Below, one piece after another: positions 27,381-36,045 of a DNA stretch of 47,948 nucleotides. The translations under genes and the position numbers were made by a program. The notes under the pieces are model-generated. The model saw only the letters and a program-made list of their open reading frames with translations, did not search any database and had not been told where the DNA came from. The DNA comes from Phycicoccus sp. (GTDB taxonomy: Bacteria > Actinomycetota > Actinomycetes > Actinomycetales > Dermatophilaceae), in the NCBI GenBank assembly GCA_017993715.1, contig JAGOME010000032.1, positions 1 through 47,948 on the forward strand, written 5' to 3'. Positions within the stretch are counted from its first letter, which is position 1; every line of letters starts with the position of its first letter.

Positions 27381-28358
27381 TCAGCCTACCGAGGGGCGGA
27401 GGTGATGGAGCAGGAATGCCGTCATCTCGCGACGCTGGGCCGCTCCGGCAGGACTGGCGCCCGGGAAAGACGCGAAGCCGTGGGGGACGCCTCGATAGTT
27501 CGTCCAATGCGCGCTCGACCCCGCGGCGGTCAGCGCTGCGGCATACCGGCTCCCGTCGTCGCGGATCGGGTCCAGGTCGGCGGTCTGGATCAGCGCCGGC
27601 GCCAACCCGGTCAGGTCACCGAACAGCGGCGACACCAACGGATCGAGCGGGTCGACCTCATCACCGAGGTAGTGGTCGAGGAACGCGTCGATTGCGGCCG
27701 CGGTGAGAATGCCGCCGTTGGGGTGTTGCTGCAGAGACGGCGCGGATTTGGTCATGTCCACGGCGGGATAGATCAGGACCTGGGCACGCACGTTGGGGGC
27801 CTGCTCATCCCGGAAGGCCTGGGCGACCAGCGCCGCGAGGTTGCCGCCGGCGCTGTCTCCGGCCACCGCGATCCGGTCCGGGTCTGCGCCGAGTCCGGCG
27901 GCGTGCTCGACGACCCAACGGGTGGCGTCGATCGCGTCCAGGGCCGCCGTCGGGGCGCGATGCTCCGGCGCCAGGCGGTAGTCCACGCTCACCACCAGGG
28001 CGTCGACCGTCGTGGCCAGGTCGGAGCAGATCGGGTCGTAGTTGACGACATTGCCGAGGACCCAACCGCCGCCGTGGAGCCAGACGACGACGGGAAGGGG
28101 GCCGGTCCGGTCGGCGGGGCGGTAGGTCCGTAGCGGGATCGACGCACCGTCGCGGGCCAGGGCTGTCGCGGCCCCGACGACCAGGGTCGGGTCCAGCTCG
28201 CCGAGCAACCAGGTGAAAGGACGGCGACGCGGGTGCAGGACCGTGCGGGCCCACCGGATGTCCGCCAAGGACATCTCGTCGACCGGAGGGCGCCGGGCCG
28301 TGTCGATGAGGCGCGTGAGCAAGGCGGTCCGCGGCGGCATTCCCCGGTACGTGTGCAC
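27381..28358 (-). CDS. Alpha/beta hydrolase, hormone-sensitive lipase-type esterase
   Basis: Product of 325 residues. The oxyanion motif HGGGW is at 95-99 and the nucleophile S169 lies in GDSAGG. The acid is probably in DLDPIRDDG, and the base is the histidine of GVPHGFASF. This order defines the hormone-sensitive-lipase (HGGG) family of carboxylesterases. No signal peptide is present, so it acts in the cytoplasm on an unknown ester. GTG start with a leaderless -10 box. It is divergent from dop, with the two promoters within about 60 bases. Confidence 0.9.
   Translation of the reverse strand: MHTYRGMPPRTALLTRLIDTARRPPVDEMSLADIRWARTVLHPRRRPFTWLLGELDPTLVVGAATALARDGASIPLRTYRPADRTGPLPVVVWLHGGGWVLGNVVNYDPICSDLATTVDALVVSVDYRLAPEHRAPTAALDAIDATRWVVEHAAGLGADPDRIAVAGDSAGGNLAALVAQAFRDEQAPNVRAQVLIYPAVDMTKSAPSLQQHPNGGILTAAAIDAFLDHYLGDEVDPLDPLVSPLFGDLTGLAPALIQTADLDPIRDDGSRYAAALTAAGSSAHWTNYRGVPHGFASFPGASPAGAAQRREMTAFLLHHLRPSVG
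27383..27388 (-). promoter_or_regulatory. -10 element TAGGCT of the PRPP synthetase-like gene
   Basis: The minus strand reads TAGGCT, 6 bases before the GTG at 27376, inside the last codons of the upstream esterase gene. Confidence 0.6.
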
Positions 28359-28364
28359 ACGGTG

Positions 28365-28370
28365 AACCTA
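28365..28370 (-). promoter_or_regulatory. -10 element TAGGTT of the esterase gene
   Basis: The minus strand reads TAGGTT, 6 bases before the GTG at 28358. Confidence 0.6.
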
Positions 28371-28406
28371 CCCGTGGGCGCGCCGCCCTGGGTCATCCAC
28401 GTGACG

Positions 28407-28412
28407 TAGCCT
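28407..28412 (+). promoter_or_regulatory. -10 element TAGCCT of dop
   Basis: TAGCCT ends 7 bases before the dop ATG at 28420. Confidence 0.65.
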
Positions 28413-28419
28413 GCGCACC

Positions 28420-29931
28420 ATGACGGTGAGGCGGGTCATGGGCATCGAGACCGAGTATGGAATCTCGGTGCCGGGCAGCCCACGCGCCAACCCCATGCTG
28501 CTCTCGGGCGACGTCGTCCACGCGTATGCGGCGGGACGGGGGATGCGGCCCGCGCGCACCGGCTGGGACTACGCCGACGAGGCGCCGTTGCGCGATGCTC
28601 GGGGATTCGAGATGGGTCGGGGGATCGCGCATCCGAGCCAGCTCACCGACGTCGAGGACCCGACGATGGCCAACGTCGTCCTCACCAACGGGGCGCGGCT
28701 CTATGTCGACCATGCGCACCCGGAGTACAGCTCACCGGAGGTCACCTCCCCGCGGGCCGCCTTGGTGTGGGACAAGGCCGGCGAGTTGGTCATGCGCGAG
28801 GCGGTCGAACGTCTGGCGACCGTGCCGCCCGGGGTGAACCTCTACAAGAACAACACCGACGGCAAGGGTGCGTCCTACGGCACCCACGAGAACTACCTGC
28901 TGTCGCGGCGCACGCCCTTCGGCGACGTCATCACCCACCTGCTGCCCTTCTTCGTCGTTCGCCAGATCTTCTGCGGCGCCGGCCGGGTCGGGATTGGCGT
29001 GGACTCCCAGGTCAACGGCTACCAGATCGCCTCGCGCAGCGACTTCTTCGAGTGCGAGGTCGGCCTGGAGACCACCTTGAAGCGGCCCATCATCAACACC
29101 CGCGACGAGCCCCACGCGGTCGCCGACCGCTATCGACGGCTCCACGTCATCCTCGGAGACGCCAACCTTGCCGACGTGGCTGGCCTGCTCAAGGTGGGCA
29201 CGACATCGCTGGTGCTGGCGATGATCGAGGACGGATTCTTGCGGGACGACCTCGCCGTCGAGCAGCCGGTCGCCACCCTGCGGGCCATCTCCCACGACCC
29301 GACCCTGCGCCAGCAGGTCACCTTGCGCGACGGACGCCGGATGACCGGCCTGGAGCTGATCCGGATCTATCAGGAGCGCTGCGCCGCCTACCTCGCGCAG
29401 CGCTGGGGCCAGGACCTGGACGCGGACACCGTCGAGGTCATGCAGTGGTGGGAGACCGTCCTGACTCGGCTCGAGGGCGACCCCATGGATGCCCGTCGTG
29501 AGGTCGACTGGGTCGCCAAGCTCGCCCTGCTGGAGGCCTATCGGGAGCGCGACGCCCTCGGCTGGGGCGATCCCCGGCTCAAGGCTGTCGACATCCAGTG
29601 GAGCGACGTCAGGGCCGAGCGGGGTCTGGCCAACCGACTGGCCGCCACCGGTCGCCTGGAGATCCTCGTGACGCAGGACGAGGCACGCGCAGCGATGACC
29701 ACGCCGCCCGCGGACACGCGGGCCTGGTTCCGTGGTCGCGTCATCGAACGCTTCCCCGACGCAGTCGTCGCCGCATCTTGGGACTCGGTCATCGTCGAAC
29801 TCGCCGGTCAGCGCGCCCTGCAACGCATTCCCATGCTCGAGCCCCAGCGCGGCACGCGCGACGCCGTCGATGCGCTGCTCACCTCGTCGTCGTCGATCGA
29901 GGAGCTGCTCGCCGGTCTGGCGATGTCCTGA
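28420..29931 (+). CDS. dop: Depupylase/deamidase Dop
   Basis: Product of 503 residues of the Dop/PafA carboxylate-amine ligase family. It deamidates the C-terminal Gln of Pup to Glu and removes Pup from substrates. The opening [11 protein letters not shown] carries the ATP/Mg glutamate. A Dop-specific insertion (GFEMGRGIAHPSQLTDVEDPTM) precedes LTNGARLYVDHAHPEYS, with the aspartate involved in catalysis. NLYKNNTDGKGASYGTHENYL and [13 protein letters not shown] are further family blocks. It is leaderless and starts the segment dop, pup, prcB, prcA, pafA. Its paralogue PafA is 1.9 kb downstream. Confidence 0.97.
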   Translation: MTVRRVMGIETEYGISVPGSPRANPMLLSGDVVHAYAAGRGMRPARTGWDYADEAPLRDARGFEMGRGIAHPSQLTDVEDPTMANVVLTNGARLYVDHAHPEYSSPEVTSPRAALVWDKAGELVMREAVERLATVPPGVNLYKNNTDGKGASYGTHENYLLSRRTPFGDVITHLLPFFVVRQIFCGAGRVGIGVDSQVNGYQIASRSDFFECEVGLETTLKRPIINTRDEPHAVADRYRRLHVILGDANLADVAGLLKVGTTSLVLAMIEDGFLRDDLAVEQPVATLRAISHDPTLRQQVTLRDGRRMTGLELIRIYQERCAAYLAQRWGQDLDADTVEVMQWWETVLTRLEGDPMDARREVDWVAKLALLEAYRERDALGWGDPRLKAVDIQWSDVRAERGLANRLAATGRLEILVTQDEARAAMTTPPADTRAWFRGRVIERFPDAVVAASWDSVIVELAGQRALQRIPMLEPQRGTRDAVDALLTSSSSIEELLAGLAMS

Positions 29932-29984
29932 GGGCGCGATCGGCCGCCGCGACAGGACGTCGGCGGCACGGCATTCGGAGGAAC

Positions 29985-29990
29985 TAGGCT
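29985..29990 (+). promoter_or_regulatory. -10 element TAGGCT of the pup-prcB-prcA operon
   Basis: TAGGCT lies in the 130-base gap between dop and pup, 71 bases before the pup ATG. It would give a leader of about 65 bases ending in a strong GGGAGGAG ribosome site (30047-30054). This suggests that the abundant tag and the proteasome subunits have a promoter separate from dop. Confidence 0.5.
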
Positions 29991-30061
29991 GGCGGACATC
30001 GAGACTCGACAACGCGTGCGTCGGCGATCCGTCCCCGACTCCCGCCGGGAGGAGCAACACC

Positions 30062-30250
30062 ATGGCTGGCCAGGAGCAGATCAGGCCCCAGCGACGGGAC
30101 GGCGAGCCCGACGACCTGCCTGACGCACCGCTACCCGCGCCCGCCGCCGTGGTGCAGGACGTTGACGACATCCTCGACGAGATCGACGGGGTTCTGGAGT
30201 CCAACGCCGAGGAGTTCGTGCGGGGCTTCGTCCAGAAGGGCGGCCAGTGA
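30062..30250 (+). CDS. pup: Prokaryotic ubiquitin-like protein Pup
   Basis: Product of 62 residues, the intrinsically disordered tag ligated to substrate lysines. The N-terminal half is charged and Pro/Ala-rich. Residues about 30-55 ([26 protein letters not shown]) form the helix that pairs with the Arc coiled coil. It ends in GGQ, so Dop must convert the terminal Gln to Glu before PafA can use it. GGGAGGAG lies 7 bases before the ATG. Its TGA stop overlaps the prcB GTG, implying translational coupling. Confidence 0.97.
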   Translation: MAGQEQIRPQRRDGEPDDLPDAPLPAPAAVVQDVDDILDEIDGVLESNAEEFVRGFVQKGGQ

Positions 30251-31068
30251 CGGACCTGCAGCAGGGCCGGCTCCCCGCGGCCTACCTGACCCCGGGGTCC
30301 TCGTCCTTCAGCGACTTCCTCGGGTCCCACGCCCCGGCCTTGCTGCCCAGCCGCCGCGCCCTCCCCGCCGGCGTGCTCGACGCTCCCCATGGCACCACCA
30401 TCGTCACGATCGTCTACGCCGGTGGCGTCCTCATGGCCGGTGACCGACGGGCGACCATGGGCAACGTCATCGCCAACCGGGACATGGACAAGGTCTTCAC
30501 CACCGACGAGTACTCGGCCGTGGGCATTGCCGGCACGGCCGGGCTGGCCATCGAGGTCGTCAAGCTCTTCCAGGTCGAGCTCGAGCACTACGAGAAGATC
30601 GAGGGCGCCCTGATGTCCCTCGAAGGCAAGGCCAACCGGCTGGCGACCATGGTGCGCGGCAATCTCGGGATGGCCATGCAGGGTTTGGCCGTCGTGCCCC
30701 TCTTCGCCGGCTACGACCTGGTGACGGGGACCGGACGCATCTTCAGCTACGACGTCACCGGAGGCAGCTACGAGGAGCACGGCTTCCATTGCGTCGGGAG
30801 CGGCTCGGTGTTTGCCCGTGGCTCCCTCAAAAAGCTCTACCGTCCCGGGATCGACGCCGACCAGGCGCTCCGGATCGCCATGGAGGCCCTCTGGGACGCC
30901 GCCGACGACGACTCCGCGACCGGTGGACCTGACGTCGGCCGGCGAATCTGGCCCACGGTCGCCGTCATCGACCAAGACGGCGCGCGGTTCATCCCCGCCA
31001 CGGAGGTCGAGCCGGCGGTCGACACCGTCATCGCCGAGCGTCGCGACAACCCGGGGGGTGTGCGATGA
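30247..31068 (+). CDS. prcB: 20S proteasome beta subunit
   Basis: Product of 273 residues, the catalytic subunit of the actinobacterial 20S core. A propeptide of 49 residues ends in DAPHG, and cleavage would expose the nucleophile T50 in [21 protein letters not shown]. The basic residue that activates the Thr lies in NRDMDKVF, and the GSG block ([14 protein letters not shown]) is also typical. GTG start overlapping the pup stop; the 3' end overlaps prcA by ATGA. Confidence 0.97.
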   Translation: MTDLQQGRLPAAYLTPGSSSFSDFLGSHAPALLPSRRALPAGVLDAPHGTTIVTIVYAGGVLMAGDRRATMGNVIANRDMDKVFTTDEYSAVGIAGTAGLAIEVVKLFQVELEHYEKIEGALMSLEGKANRLATMVRGNLGMAMQGLAVVPLFAGYDLVTGTGRIFSYDVTGGSYEEHGFHCVGSGSVFARGSLKKLYRPGIDADQALRIAMEALWDAADDDSATGGPDVGRRIWPTVAVIDQDGARFIPATEVEPAVDTVIAERRDNPGGVR

Positions 31069-31832
31069 GCCAAGCCCCGTTCTACGTCTCTCCCGAGCAG
31101 GTCATGAAGGACCGGGCGGACTTCGCCCGCAAGGGGATTGCCCGTGGTCGCTCGGTGATCGTCGCCGGCTACGAACACGGCATCGTCTTTGTCGCCGAGA
31201 ACCACTCGCGCGCGCTGCACAAGGTCTCCGAGATCTACGACCGGATCGGTTTCGCTGCCGTCGGCAAGTACAACGAGTTCGAGAACCTGCGGGTGGCCGG
31301 TGTCCGGTATGCCGACCTACGCGGCTATTCCTATGACCGCTCGGACGTGACCGCCCGGGGCCTGGCCAACGCCTACGCCCAGACGCTGGGCTCGGTCTTC
31401 ACCCAGGAGCAGAAGCCATTCGAGGTCGAGATTGTCGTGGCCGAGGTGGGCTATGAGCCCGCAGGCGACCAGCTTTATCGCCTGACGTACGACGGCTCGG
31501 TGGCTGACGAGCAGGGCTTTGTCGCCATGGGTGGGGCCGCCGATGTCGTGGAAGAGGGCCTTCGCGCGGGATGGGGCCCGGGAATGCCGCTCGCCGATGT
31601 GCTGTCCCTGGCCGTGGGTCTGCTGGCCAAGGACCCCGGCGGCGGACCCGACCGGGAGATCGGACCGGATTCCCTGGAGGTCGCCGTCCTGGACCGCAAC
31701 CGGCCCCGGCGCACGTTCCGGCGGGTCCAGGGCCGGCTCCTGGCCGCGCTGCTCTCGTCGACGGACCCGCTGCGCGACGTCCCGGAGGACGACGAGCCCA
31801 CCGACGAGCGCCCCGACCAGCCGGCGAACTGA
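31065..31832 (+). CDS. prcA: 20S proteasome alpha subunit
   Basis: Product of 255 residues forming the outer rings that gate the proteasome and bind the Arc tail. The N-terminal gating segment [24 protein letters not shown] matches actinobacterial Prc[41 protein letters not shown] and the [23 protein letters not shown] block follow. There is no N-terminal Thr, as expected. The C-terminal tail is acidic and disordered. Start overlaps prcB in ATGA. pafA begins 8 bases after its stop. Confidence 0.97.
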   Translation: MSQAPFYVSPEQVMKDRADFARKGIARGRSVIVAGYEHGIVFVAENHSRALHKVSEIYDRIGFAAVGKYNEFENLRVAGVRYADLRGYSYDRSDVTARGLANAYAQTLGSVFTQEQKPFEVEIVVAEVGYEPAGDQLYRLTYDGSVADEQGFVAMGGAADVVEEGLRAGWGPGMPLADVLSLAVGLLAKDPGGGPDREIGPDSLEVAVLDRNRPRRTFRRVQGRLLAALLSSTDPLRDVPEDDEPTDERPDQPAN

Positions 31833-31840
31833 GCACCTCA

Positions 31841-33211
31841 ATGGACCGTCGGATCTTCGGGATCGAGACCGAGTACGGCATTACGTGTACCTCGGGCGGC
31901 CAACGCACGCTCACCCCGGACGAGGTCGCGCGCTACCTGTTCCGCAAGGTCGTCGCCTGGGGACGGTCGAGCAATGTCTTCCTGGCCAACGGGGCGCGCC
32001 TCTACCTCGACGTCGGCAGCCATCCTGAGTACGCCACGGCAGAGTGTGACTCAATCCTCCAGCTCGTCGCCCATGACCGTGCGGGGGAGCGGATCCTTGA
32101 GGGTTTGGTCGCCGATGCGCAGGCCCGACTGGCCGATGACGGCATCGCAGGGGACATCTTCGTTTTCAAGAACAACACCGACTCGGCGGGCAACTCCTAC
32201 GGCTGCCACGAGAACTACCTCGTGCGCCGCACCGGTGACTTCCAGGACGTCTCCGATGGGCTGCTGCCGTTCCTGATCAGCCGACAGATCACGTGTGGAG
32301 CGGGCCGAATCGTCCATACCTCCAAGGGCGCCACGTATGCCGTGAGCCAGCGGGCGGACCACATCTGGGAGGGCGTCTCGTCGGCGACCACGCGCAGCCG
32401 CCCGATCATCAACACGCGCGATGAGCCCCATGCCGACGCGGAGCAGTATCGCCGGCTGCATGTCATCGTCGGCGACTCCAACATGTCCGAGGCCACGACG
32501 ATGCTCAAGGTGGGCTCGTGTGATCTCGTCCTGCGGATGATCGAGGCGGGCGTGGTCCTGCGCGATCTCACCCTGGAGAACCCGATCCGGGCGATCCGCG
32601 AGATCAGCCACGACCCGACGGGCCGCCGGCCGGTCCGGCTAAGCAGCGGCCGCACGGTCGGCGCCTTGGACATCCAGCGCGAGTACTACAGCAAGGCGGT
32701 GGAGTTTCTCGATCGCGAGGGCAGCCACGACCCGGCTCATGCCCTCGTCATTGAGCTGTGGGGGCGCACCCTGGAGGCGGTCGAAACCGATCGGCTGGAC
32801 TTGGTCGACACCGAGATCGACTGGGTGATCAAGAAGCGCCTTGTGGACGCGTATGCCGCCCGGCACGGACTCGAGCTCGCTGACCCGCGGCTGGCGCAGA
32901 TCGATCTCGCCTATCACGACATTGCGCGCCCGCGAGGCGTCTTTCATGTCCTGGAGCGTCGAGGCCGGGCCGCCCAGGTCGTCCCCGAGGAGGCCGTCGT
33001 CGAGGCGGAGACGACCCCACCGCCGACGACGCGCGCCAAGCTCAGGGGCGACTTCATCAAGGCTGCCACCGAGAACCATCGTGACTTCACGGTCGACTGG
33101 GTGCACCTCAAGCTCAACGATCAGGCCCAGCGGACCGTCCTGTGCAAAGACCCCTTCCTCAACGAGGATCCGCGGGTCGAGCGGCTCATCGAGGGCATGC
33201 GCAGCGACTGA
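31841..33211 (+). CDS. pafA: Pup-protein ligase PafA
   Basis: Product of 456 residues that phosphorylates the terminal Glu of Pup and joins it to substrate lysines. The opening [13 protein letters not shown] has the catalytic Glu/Mg site. [41 protein letters not shown] and [23 protein letters not shown] are family blocks. It lacks the insertion found in Dop, which separates the two paralogues. The start at ATG 31841 matches homologues; the frame is open upstream but overlaps prcA there. Confidence 0.96.
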   Translation: MDRRIFGIETEYGITCTSGGQRTLTPDEVARYLFRKVVAWGRSSNVFLANGARLYLDVGSHPEYATAECDSILQLVAHDRAGERILEGLVADAQARLADDGIAGDIFVFKNNTDSAGNSYGCHENYLVRRTGDFQDVSDGLLPFLISRQITCGAGRIVHTSKGATYAVSQRADHIWEGVSSATTRSRPIINTRDEPHADAEQYRRLHVIVGDSNMSEATTMLKVGSCDLVLRMIEAGVVLRDLTLENPIRAIREISHDPTGRRPVRLSSGRTVGALDIQREYYSKAVEFLDREGSHDPAHALVIELWGRTLEAVETDRLDLVDTEIDWVIKKRLVDAYAARHGLELADPRLAQIDLAYHDIARPRGVFHVLERRGRAAQVVPEEAVVEAETTPPPTTRAKLRGDFIKAATENHRDFTVDWVHLKLNDQAQRTVLCKDPFLNEDPRVERLIEGMRSD

Positions 33212-33310
33212 CCGCTGGCCCGTTGGCCAAGACGCGGACGGGGCACACATCTTGCCCGGTTATGGTGGTGGGCGCTTATGCACCTGCCCCAAAACCGGGA
33301 GATCTCTTTC

Positions 33311-34267
33311 ATGCTGCGTCCCACGCGACGTTCCCTAGCCGTGTTCGCGGTCGCTGCTTTGGCCCTCGCTGGCTGCGGCAGTTCCTCCTCGGACTCCTCG
33401 TCCAGCGACGTCCTGTCCAAGGTGACCGTGACCGACGCCGACACCGAGGGGGCCGCCCCGACCGTGACCCTGGAGGACTCTCCGCTCAAGGCGAGCGAGA
33501 CCGAGTCCAAGGTCATCACCGAGGGTGACGGTGCCGAGGTGGCGGCCGGTGACCTGCTCGTCGTCAACGCCGTCGTGGTCAATGGCCGCGACGGGGCGGT
33601 CATCAACGAGAACTACTCCACGGGGCCGATCGGCATCGACCTGCAGGACACCATGACCTTCCCGGCGTTGGTCAGCGCCCTCCCCGGCGTCAAGGTCGGG
33701 TCGCGCGTCCTGGTCGCGGCCCCGCCCAAGGATGCCTTCGGGACCGAAGGCGCCACGGCTATCGACGTGCAGCCCGAAGACACGGTCATCTTCCTGTTTG
33801 ACATCACGGCAGCGACCAAGGCCCTCGCTGAGGCCGAGGGGACCGCCGTCGACCCGGTCGCCGGGCTGCCCACGGTGCAGTGGACGGCGACGGCTCCGGC
33901 GACGATCACGATGCCGGAGGGCACCGAAGCGCCGACGGCGCTGGTCGTCCAGGACCTGATCACCGGCACGGGCGCCAAGACGGCCAACGGCCAGACCATC
34001 CGGGTCAGCTACACCGGTGCCGTCTGGGGGACCGGTCAGATCTTCGACTCCTCGATCGGCAAGACCCCGGCCTACTTCGAGTTCGTCCTCGGCGCCGGCG
34101 GGGTCGTCCCGGGCTGGGACAAGGGCCTGCTCGATAAGCCGGTCGGCTCGCGCCTCCTGCTCGTCCTGCCGCCGGCTGAGGGCTACGGCTCGGCCGGCAA
34201 CGCCTCGGGCGGGATTGCCGGCACGGACACTCTGGTGTTCGTCGTCGACATCCTCGCCGCCTACTGA
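33311..34267 (+). CDS. FKBP-type peptidyl-prolyl isomerase lipoprotein
   Basis: Product of 318 residues. A lipoprotein signal peptide (MLRPTRRSLAVFAVAALALAGC) ends in the lipobox LAGC, followed by a Ser-rich linker, so the mature protein is anchored outside the membrane. It contains two FKBP-like domains. The first (about 55-160) is degenerate. The second (about 215-318) has clear features: IRVSYTGAVWGTGQIFDSS, then GGVVPGWDKGLLDKPVGSRLLLVLPPAEGYG. Such proteins speed prolyl isomerisation of exported proteins. GGGAG is 9 bases before the ATG. FKBP genes commonly follow pafA in actinobacteria. Confidence 0.9.
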   Translation: MLRPTRRSLAVFAVAALALAGCGSSSSDSSSSDVLSKVTVTDADTEGAAPTVTLEDSPLKASETESKVITEGDGAEVAAGDLLVVNAVVVNGRDGAVINENYSTGPIGIDLQDTMTFPALVSALPGVKVGSRVLVAAPPKDAFGTEGATAIDVQPEDTVIFLFDITAATKALAEAEGTAVDPVAGLPTVQWTATAPATITMPEGTEAPTALVVQDLITGTGAKTANGQTIRVSYTGAVWGTGQIFDSSIGKTPAYFEFVLGAGGVVPGWDKGLLDKPVGSRLLLVLPPAEGYGSAGNASGGIAGTDTLVFVVDILAAY

Positions 34268-34301
34268 CCCCCGACCGCACTTTCCCGCCTAAAGCGCTTT
34301 C

Positions 34302-34342
34302 GTGAGGGTTCGCACCGGTAGTTTTCCCCTGCGAACCCTCAC
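34302..34342. repeat. Hairpin repeat copy 1, between the two FKBP genes
   Basis: GTGAGGGTTCGCA (34302-34314) pairs perfectly with TGCGAACCCTCAC (34330-34342) around a 15-base loop ending TCCCC. The same architecture and partly the same loop recur at 34835-34875, so the two are copies of one element. It could terminate the lipoprotein transcript. Confidence 0.8.
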
Positions 34343-34384
34343 TTTCTGCCCGACCAGGCACCACACCCAAGGAGAACCCGCACC

Positions 34385-34759
34385 ATGGCACTTGAGCGTC
34401 CCGAGATCGACTTCCCCGAGGGGGATGCCCCGACCGAGCTCATCGTCGAGGACCTCACCGTCGGTGACGGCGCTGAGGCCGTCGCCGGCTCCACCGTCGA
34501 TGCCCACTACGTCGGTGTCGCCTGGTCCACGGGCGAGGAGTTCGACGCGTCGTGGAACCGGGGGAGCGCGTTGTCCTTCCCCCTGGGCCGCGGCCATGTC
34601 ATTGCGGGCTGGGACCAGGGCATCGCGGGCATGAAGGTCGGCGGGCGCCGTCGTCTCGTGATCCCTCCGGGCATGGCCTACGGCGACCGCGGGGCCGGGG
34701 GCGCCATCAAGCCCGGCGAGACCTTGATCTTCGTCGTCGACCTCGTCGGCGTCCGCTGA
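34385..34759 (+). CDS. FKBP-type peptidyl-prolyl cis-trans isomerase
   Basis: Product of 124 residues, a single-domain cytoplasmic FKBP. Active-site features are VDAHYVGVAWSTGEEFDASWNRG, then FPLGRGHVIAGWDQGIAGMKVGGRRRLVIPPGMAYGDRGAG and the closing LIFVVDLVGV. There is no signal peptide, in contrast to the upstream lipoprotein. AAGGAG lies about 7 bases before the ATG. It is flanked on both sides by copies of the same hairpin repeat. Confidence 0.94.
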   Translation: MALERPEIDFPEGDAPTELIVEDLTVGDGAEAVAGSTVDAHYVGVAWSTGEEFDASWNRGSALSFPLGRGHVIAGWDQGIAGMKVGGRRRLVIPPGMAYGDRGAGGAIKPGETLIFVVDLVGVR

Positions 34760-34834
34760 CCGGCCGCGACATTCCACCCGGGTCGGGTGCGCGCGGCATT
34801 CCGGCCGTCCCGCCCACAGGCTTGAGGCGACTTC

Positions 34835-34875
34835 GTGTGGGTTCGCAGCACTAAATATCCCCTGCGAACCCGCAC
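34835..34875. repeat. Hairpin repeat copy 2, abutting the DUF3866 stop codon
   Basis: GTGTGGGTTCGCAG (34835-34848) pairs with CTGCGAACCCGCAC (34862-34875) with one T-G wobble and a 13-base loop. It lies between the convergent FKBP and DUF3866 genes, and its last base is part of the DUF3866 stop codon, so it could end both transcripts. It is homologous to copy 1. Confidence 0.8.
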
Positions 34876-35996
34876 TAACTCGCTTCAGGCGGGAAAGTTG
34901 AGGCCGGGAGGAGGCCCGCGGCATACCGGCCCGCCACGGCACTGGCGATGAACGCCTCCGGGTCCTGATCCAGGCCGCGTCCCATGGTTGACAGCGGCAC
35001 CGGCGTCTCGCGCAGAGCCTCCGGCAGTCCGTTCGTGGGGACCTCGTGAAGGCTGAGGTGGCCAGCCGCCTCGCGGACGAGCGCCGCGGCCTGGTCCCGC
35101 ACCGCCGTCCGTAACGGGTCATCGCCCAGCGCCACCGGGACGTCGGCGTGACCAAGGACGACCCGACCGAATGCCGTGAGGCTGTGGTGGGAGATGCCGA
35201 CGTGCCGGCCACGAGGGTCGGCGCCGGAGACGCGCAGGGCCGCGATCCCGCGTCCGCCCAGCGTGTGGACCGCGTTGAGGGCCTCCCCGGCGGCGACCCC
35301 AGAGAACCCCCAGGGCGTCCCGGTCCCCACATTGCCCGGACCCTGGATGACGATGGCAAGGTCGGCGCCCAGGACGTGGCGGGCGGCCAACAGCCCCGAA
35401 TGCAGCGACACCGCCTCGTGAGCGCCACCGAAGGCCTGCCCCACCGTGACGGTCGACGAGAGCCACCCCTCCTCGACCAGGCCGGCGACGGCCCGCGAGA
35501 AGGCCAGGGGCAAGGCGCCCCCATCGGTCATGAGATAGACCACGGTGGCGTTCGGCCGATCCGCCCGCACCCCGGCGAGCACCGCCGGGAGGGCCGAGTG
35601 AAGGTCGGCGACGACCACCGGAAGCCCGAGCAGGTCACCGCGGGCGGCCGCGCCGGTCGACAGGGCCTGGTGGTGAGGGCTGTCCTGTTCGTCCACGGCG
35701 AGGAACATCTGCTGCTGCGGGGTGTACCGGGCCTTGACGATGTGCCCCTGCGTCGGTTGGTCAGCAGGCAGCCGGTCCGGCAGGGCGACGATGAAGGCCA
35801 GCCCGCCCGTGCCCAGCCCCCGCAAGAGCGCCGAGCAGTTGAGCAGGGCCACGTCGCCAGGCTCGGCCACCCCGACCAAGGCCCGATACCCCAGGGCCCG
35901 CACGACCCCGAGCCCGTCGACCTCGACCTCGTATTCGACCGCTCCAGCCCATTGCCGCACCTGGAGAAGGACCCGTCCGGAACGCCACTGCATCAC
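34875..35996 (-). CDS. DUF3866 family protein
   Basis: Product of about 373 residues of DUF3866, function unknown. The N-terminal part is beta-rich (VLLQVRQWAGAVEYEVEVDGLGVVRALGYRALVG). The middle includes GDVALLNCSALLRGLGTGGLAFIVALPD and VVYLMTDGGALPLAFSRAVAGL. The later part has a glycine-rich stretch IVIQGPGNVGTGTPWGFSGVAAGEALNAVHTLGG that might bind a nucleotide or cofactor. Start is the GTG at 35996, 6 bases from a -10 box, or the adjacent ATG at 35993. It lies between the FKBP genes and pafB on the opposite strand. Confidence 0.85.
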   Translation of the reverse strand: MMQWRSGRVLLQVRQWAGAVEYEVEVDGLGVVRALGYRALVGVAEPGDVALLNCSALLRGLGTGGLAFIVALPDRLPADQPTQGHIVKARYTPQQQMFLAVDEQDSPHHQALSTGAAARGDLLGLPVVVADLHSALPAVLAGVRADRPNATVVYLMTDGGALPLAFSRAVAGLVEEGWLSSTVTVGQAFGGAHEAVSLHSGLLAARHVLGADLAIVIQGPGNVGTGTPWGFSGVAAGEALNAVHTLGGRGIAALRVSGADPRGRHVGISHHSLTAFGRVVLGHADVPVALGDDPLRTAVRDQAAALVREAAGHLSLHEVPTNGLPEALRETPVPLSTMGRGLDQDPEAFIASAVAGRYAAGLLPASTFPPEAS

Positions 35997-36002
35997 CGGG
36001 CG

Positions 36003-36008
36003 AGCGTA
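36003..36008 (-). promoter_or_regulatory. -10 element TACGCT of the DUF3866 gene
   Basis: The minus strand reads TACGCT, 6 bases before the GTG at 35996. Confidence 0.55.
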
Positions 36009-36032
36009 ACGGGGGCAGCCTCGCAGGTCCGG

Positions 36033-36038
36033 TAGCGT
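36033..36038 (+). promoter_or_regulatory. -10 element TAGCGT of pafB
   Basis: TAGCGT ends 7 bases before the pafB ATG. Together with the DUF3866 box this makes a compact divergent leaderless promoter pair. Confidence 0.65.
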
Positions 36039-36045
36039 CGCCACC

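Noticed and set aside
28732-30975. Long minus-strand open frame (747 codons) opposite dop, pup and prcB
   Set aside because: It lies fully antisense to well-recognised genes, is low-complexity in character and shows no family similarity. High G+C creates such shadows.
33223-33266. TTGGCC and TATGGT as a promoter for the FKBP lipoprotein
   Set aside because: The spacing of 32 bases is too long for a sigma-70 type promoter; TATGGT alone is not enough to support a call.
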